The notes under the pieces: model-generated
What the model was told of the DNA's origin: nothing
Database searches by the model: none
The model's input: only the letters and a program-made list of their open reading frames with translations
DNA from: Marinihelvus sp963695135
Lineage (GTDB): Bacteria; Pseudomonadota; Gammaproteobacteria; Xanthomonadales; SZUA-36
Length of the DNA: 64,000 nt
NCBI GenBank assembly: GCA_963695135.1
Contig: CAVOGA010000003.1
Location: 496,001 to 560,000 of the forward strand
Reading direction: 5' to 3'
Part shown: piece after piece, positions 61,326 to 64,000 of the stretch
Numbering within the stretch: position 1 is the first letter of the stretch
Layout: each line of letters begins with the position of its first letter
Program-made: the position numbers and the translations under genes

Positions 61326-63593
61326 TTAAAAGGTAACCCGCTGGAATACCAGTGCTTCATCGCCGCCATGAACCGGCGAGGCCAACGGGCCCCGGGAGCG
61401 CAGCAGGCCGTCTGCCTGGGCAGGCAGCTGCGTCGTGATGTCCATCAGGTAAGCCGTCACCTCTGAGCGGTCCGCAAAATCCATCGTGATCTCCACCTCC
61501 TGGTCCTGCACGCCATAGAACAGGAACCGCGCAACCCCCTCGTCTGCGGCGTTGCCCGAGCGCAAGGGCTCGAGCTCGTTGCCGCCGAGCTGCATGCGCA
61601 AGAGACTCGCATCCGCCATGACATTGAGCTGCAAATAGCGGGCCCCGCGCAGCGAGCGCAGTCGCAGCACCACCTGCCGCCCGGCGCCGAGCGGTTCATC
61701 GGACACGACCTGCAGTTCGGGCGTTGGCAGGGGCGCCACCGGCGCCGGGGCCAGGCCCGCCAGGGAATCGCTGGTCCAGGGATAAGGCCGGGTTTCGGGC
61801 AACGAGAAGTCCGCCTCCGCCCGCATGCGATCCGGCGCATCGGCGCTGGCGCGGAGTTGCCAGAACGCCTCCTGCCGATCGGCATCGAGGATGTACTGGA
61901 TATTGACCGGCTGCGGTCGCCAGGCCGAATACAGCGGCAGCAGGCTGGCGGCCAGCAGGCCAATTAACAGCGCCAGCCCGCCGGCCTGTTGCGCCCGCCG
62001 CACCAGCGGGCCGCGCACAAAGGGGCCAAGGCTGATACTGACCAGCGCCAGGAACAGGAAGGTGCTGACGATCAGCCGATAGCCCTGGGACTGCTCCAGC
62101 AGCAACACCAGCGCGAACAGGGGCGCCACCGCCGGCAAGGTGGCCAGGCAAAGCATGGCCTTGCCGTAATCACCAGAAGCAAAGCGCGCTCCCAGGAACA
62201 GCAGCAGCGCTGCGAGCAACAGCGGGACCAGCAACAGGTTGGCCGCATCAGGGACGGTTAACTGGGCCGCCAGCGCCAGGGCAAACCAGAACACCCAGGC
62301 GCCGAGCAGGGCCACGAACAGCGGCATACGGCGGTTGACCCGTGCCGATATCACCAACCCGGTGGTCAGCATCGAGGCAAACAGCACCAGGCGGTAGGAC
62401 CACAGCTGCGCAGGCCAGGGCACGGTCGTGCCATGCACCAGCCCCAGGATCCAGAAACAGAAAAAGGCGAGCGCGGAAGCCCCCAGCACAATCGCCAGGG
62501 GGACCAGCGTAGATGCCACCAGCAACTGCCCGTAGCTGCCCGGCAGCTTCCAGGCAGCGCCGGCCAGCAAAGCCGCGGCCAGCAGCAATATCCACTTTGA
62601 CCACGCGGCGGGCCATTGCAGCCAGCTGCCGAAGAACTGTTGGTAAACGACATGCTCCTCTTTGAAGCCGCCCAGGTCGGTGTTGGCCAGCCGCAAGGCC
62701 ATGGGAAGCAGGTTTTCCCCGTGGTGCTGCACGGTGCGCGGGTCGAGGTTGGCCAGGTTGTCGTTGGGCGTATGGTAGTGATTGCGCTCGGCAGCGAAAG
62801 CAAAATCAATCCCCGGCACCTGGTTGCGCATGGACACGGAGAAATCCGTGTCATTCGGCATGCGCCTGAACACCTCGTTGGCCAGGGAGGCGCCCGAGGG
62901 ATAGTCCGCGCCCTCCCGGTAAAACCCCATAAGAGAGGCGTTGTTCAGGGTGGTTCTCAGCACCAGGCTGGGACCCCGGGTTCCGCTACCCTCGACGTTG
63001 AGGATGACCCCGACCTGGTCAGCCAGCGGATGGAATTTGAAAAATGCCTCGGCGCCGATCAGCCCCAGTTCTTCACCGTCCGTGATCAGCAACAACACCG
63101 GGTTGCGCAGCGGACCCAGGGCCTTCAGGGCGCGGGCGGTTTCCAGCACCGCGACCACGCCGGCGCCATCGTCTCCGGCACCGGGGGCACTGGGCACCGA
63201 ATCGTAATGCGCCATCAAAGCCACGTACTGCTGATCAAAAGGTGACTGATCAGCGCCGGATCCCGGCAAAACCGCGAGGATGTTTTCCACCCAGGCACAA
63301 CCGTTGTAGCGCGCCGCGCAACCCCAGGTGGCCTGCACCTCCGTTGCGAAACCCTCCACTTCCAGCCAGTCGATAATCCGGGCCTTGATGCGCTGGTTGG
63401 CCGCAGAGCCGGTGGGGTGGGGTTCGTTTTCCTGCAGGAGGGTTTGCAGCAGCCCCAGCGCCCGAGCGCCGGAAAAGGTCGTGGCCGGGGCATCCGCCGG
63501 GACCAGCGACGGGGCGCGGGCCAGGTATTGATTGGCTCCGAACGCGAGAAGCATCAGCATCCCGGCCAGCAAAAACAGTCTTGAATCAGTCAT
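61326..63593 (-). CDS. Membrane-bound M28-family metallopeptidase
   Basis: 755 residues. A signal anchor (LFLLAGMLMLLAFG) precedes an M28 peptidase domain: MAHYDSVPSAPGAGDDGAGV (zinc His/Asp pair), LLITDGEELGLIGAEAFFK (Glu-Glu), NVEGSGTRGPSLV, FSVSMRNQVPGIDFAF and HYHTPNDNLANL (last zinc His). Then about eight membrane helices and a C-terminal beta-rich region. The plan matches FXNA/ERMP1-like membrane aminopeptidases, known in bacteria as well. Likely cleaves peptides on the periplasmic side. Confidence 0.9.
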   Translation of the reverse strand: MTDSRLFLLAGMLMLLAFGANQYLARAPSLVPADAPATTFSGARALGLLQTLLQENEPHPTGSAANQRIKARIIDWLEVEGFATEVQATWGCAARYNGCAWVENILAVLPGSGADQSPFDQQYVALMAHYDSVPSAPGAGDDGAGVVAVLETARALKALGPLRNPVLLLITDGEELGLIGAEAFFKFHPLADQVGVILNVEGSGTRGPSLVLRTTLNNASLMGFYREGADYPSGASLANEVFRRMPNDTDFSVSMRNQVPGIDFAFAAERNHYHTPNDNLANLDPRTVQHHGENLLPMALRLANTDLGGFKEEHVVYQQFFGSWLQWPAAWSKWILLLAAALLAGAAWKLPGSYGQLLVASTLVPLAIVLGASALAFFCFWILGLVHGTTVPWPAQLWSYRLVLFASMLTTGLVISARVNRRMPLFVALLGAWVFWFALALAAQLTVPDAANLLLVPLLLAALLLFLGARFASGDYGKAMLCLATLPAVAPLFALVLLLEQSQGYRLIVSTFLFLALVSISLGPFVRGPLVRRAQQAGGLALLIGLLAASLLPLYSAWRPQPVNIQYILDADRQEAFWQLRASADAPDRMRAEADFSLPETRPYPWTSDSLAGLAPAPVAPLPTPELQVVSDEPLGAGRQVVLRLRSLRGARYLQLNVMADASLLRMQLGGNELEPLRSGNAADEGVARFLFYGVQDQEVEITMDFADRSEVTAYLMDITTQLPAQADGLLRSRGPLASPVHGGDEALVFQRVTF

Positions 63594-63773
63594 GAAATTG
63601 GCCCATGGCGTGAATCATGAGAATGCGCCCTTGTCTGTTTTCAGCCACGGCGGCAACACAGACCGTGAGCCAGCGCCCGAACTGTCATAAGATTATCAGC
63701 AATTGATGTGCAACTTCAGTTGTCCCGGCTGGTCTCAGCCGGGGTAGCGTAAACCAGGGAAAAACTTCCAGAC

Positions 63774-64000
63774 ATGAGTGATAAGACCGAACGCGCCGTG
63801 CTTGCCGGCGGATGTTTCTGGGGCATGCAGCAATTGATACGCCGCATGCCGGGGGTGCTGTCCACGCGGGTCGGCTACTCCGGCGGCGAGGTGGATCATG
63901 CCACCTACCGCAACCACGGTAACCACGCCGAGTCCATCGAAATCATCTTTGACCCGGAGAAAATCAGCTTTCGCGATTTGCTGGAATTTTTCTTCCAGAT
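63774..64000 (+). CDS. msrA: Peptide methionine sulfoxide reductase MsrA (N-terminal part)
   Basis: From ATG 63774 (AGGGA upstream) 75 residues are present to the window edge. AVLAGGCFWGMQQLIRRMPG holds the catalytic Cys in GCFWG, followed by GYSGGEVDHATYRNHGNHAE and the FDPEKISFRDLLEFFF stretch, all MsrA signatures. It reduces methionine-S-sulfoxide in proteins. The gene runs off the window. Confidence 0.93.
   Translation, partial: MSDKTERAVLAGGCFWGMQQLIRRMPGVLSTRVGYSGGEVDHATYRNHGNHAESIEIIFDPEKISFRDLLEFFFQ

Noticed and set aside
1..64000. CRISPR, prophage, integron, rRNA, tRNA or insertion-sequence content
   Set aside because: No regularly spaced repeats, no transposase or integrase frames, and no tRNA/rRNA-like sequence were recognised by eye; a covariance-model search would be decisive.

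Overview
The window is GC-rich bacterial chromosome, densely packed with about 45 protein genes and no visible rRNA, tRNA, CRISPR array, integrase or insertion sequence. It suggests an aerobic, probably marine gammaproteobacterium. Evidence for this: TolB-like/TPR membrane proteins, secreted repeat proteins ending in the tail FKDGFE, HME-type RND efflux, DUF2165 and DUF3240 proteins, several Sec-exported c-type cytochromes, and malonyl-CoA reductase plus propionyl-CoA synthase of the kind known from some marine proteobacteria. The taxonomic assignment is inference.

Layout. 1-2.6 kb: truncated SulP anion transporter and a divergent TolB-like/TPR membrane protein. 2.7-7.1 kb (minus strand): a four-gene cassette (ADC-like protein, small dehydrogenase subunit, GMC flavoprotein, VioB-like ferritin-fold protein) with translational overlaps. 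7.2-11.7 kb (plus): molybdenum hydroxylase operon coxG-S-L-M of form II (AYRGAGR). 11.7-17 kb: mscL, a DeaD-type RNA helicase, a haem-binding Tll0287-like protein, a dihaem cytochrome c-rhodanese fusion, and an EEP-family lipoprotein. 17-23.9 kb: a membrane-bound LuxR-type regulator divergent from a TolC/adaptor/RND heavy-metal efflux operon whose pump gene carries a one-base frameshift, then DUF3240 and a cupin. 24.5-28.7 kb: an Anbu (proteasome-like) cluster with circularly permuted ATP-grasp, alpha-E protein and a zinc metallopeptidase. 28.7-32.6 kb: a secreted zinc protease with six Calx-beta-like repeats whose catalytic half is shattered by many frameshifts.

32.7-45.3 kb: transport, stress and secretion genes: an APC-like membrane protein, a DCC thiol protein, a VIT-family transporter, a sulfotransferase, a DUF2231-cytochrome c, a SOUL protein, an MscS channel, a TPR-methyltransferase, a three-repeat secreted protein, a Sec-exported Hcp-like protein and an NSS sodium symporter. 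45.3-55.9 kb (minus): pcs and mcr, two very large multifunctional enzymes of the 3-hydroxypropionate bi-cycle, overlapping by 4 bases and followed by a PLP decarboxylase. 56-64 kb: an esterase lipoprotein, a frameshifted amine oxidase, an SDR, a Baeyer-Villiger-type monooxygenase, a membrane M28 peptidase, and the start of msrA.

The most notable system is mcr-pcs, which converts malonyl-CoA to 3-hydroxypropionate and on to propionyl-CoA. No other bi-cycle gene lies in the window, so this may be a partial route for mixotrophic assimilation or propionyl-CoA supply rather than autotrophy. The Anbu cluster, the cytochrome-rhodanese fusion, the exported Hcp/repeat-protein pair and the GMC cassette are secondary points of interest. 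Four gene-breaking regions (around 21,994, 58,330, 58,766, and 31.3-32.4 kb) may be real decay or local assembly errors.
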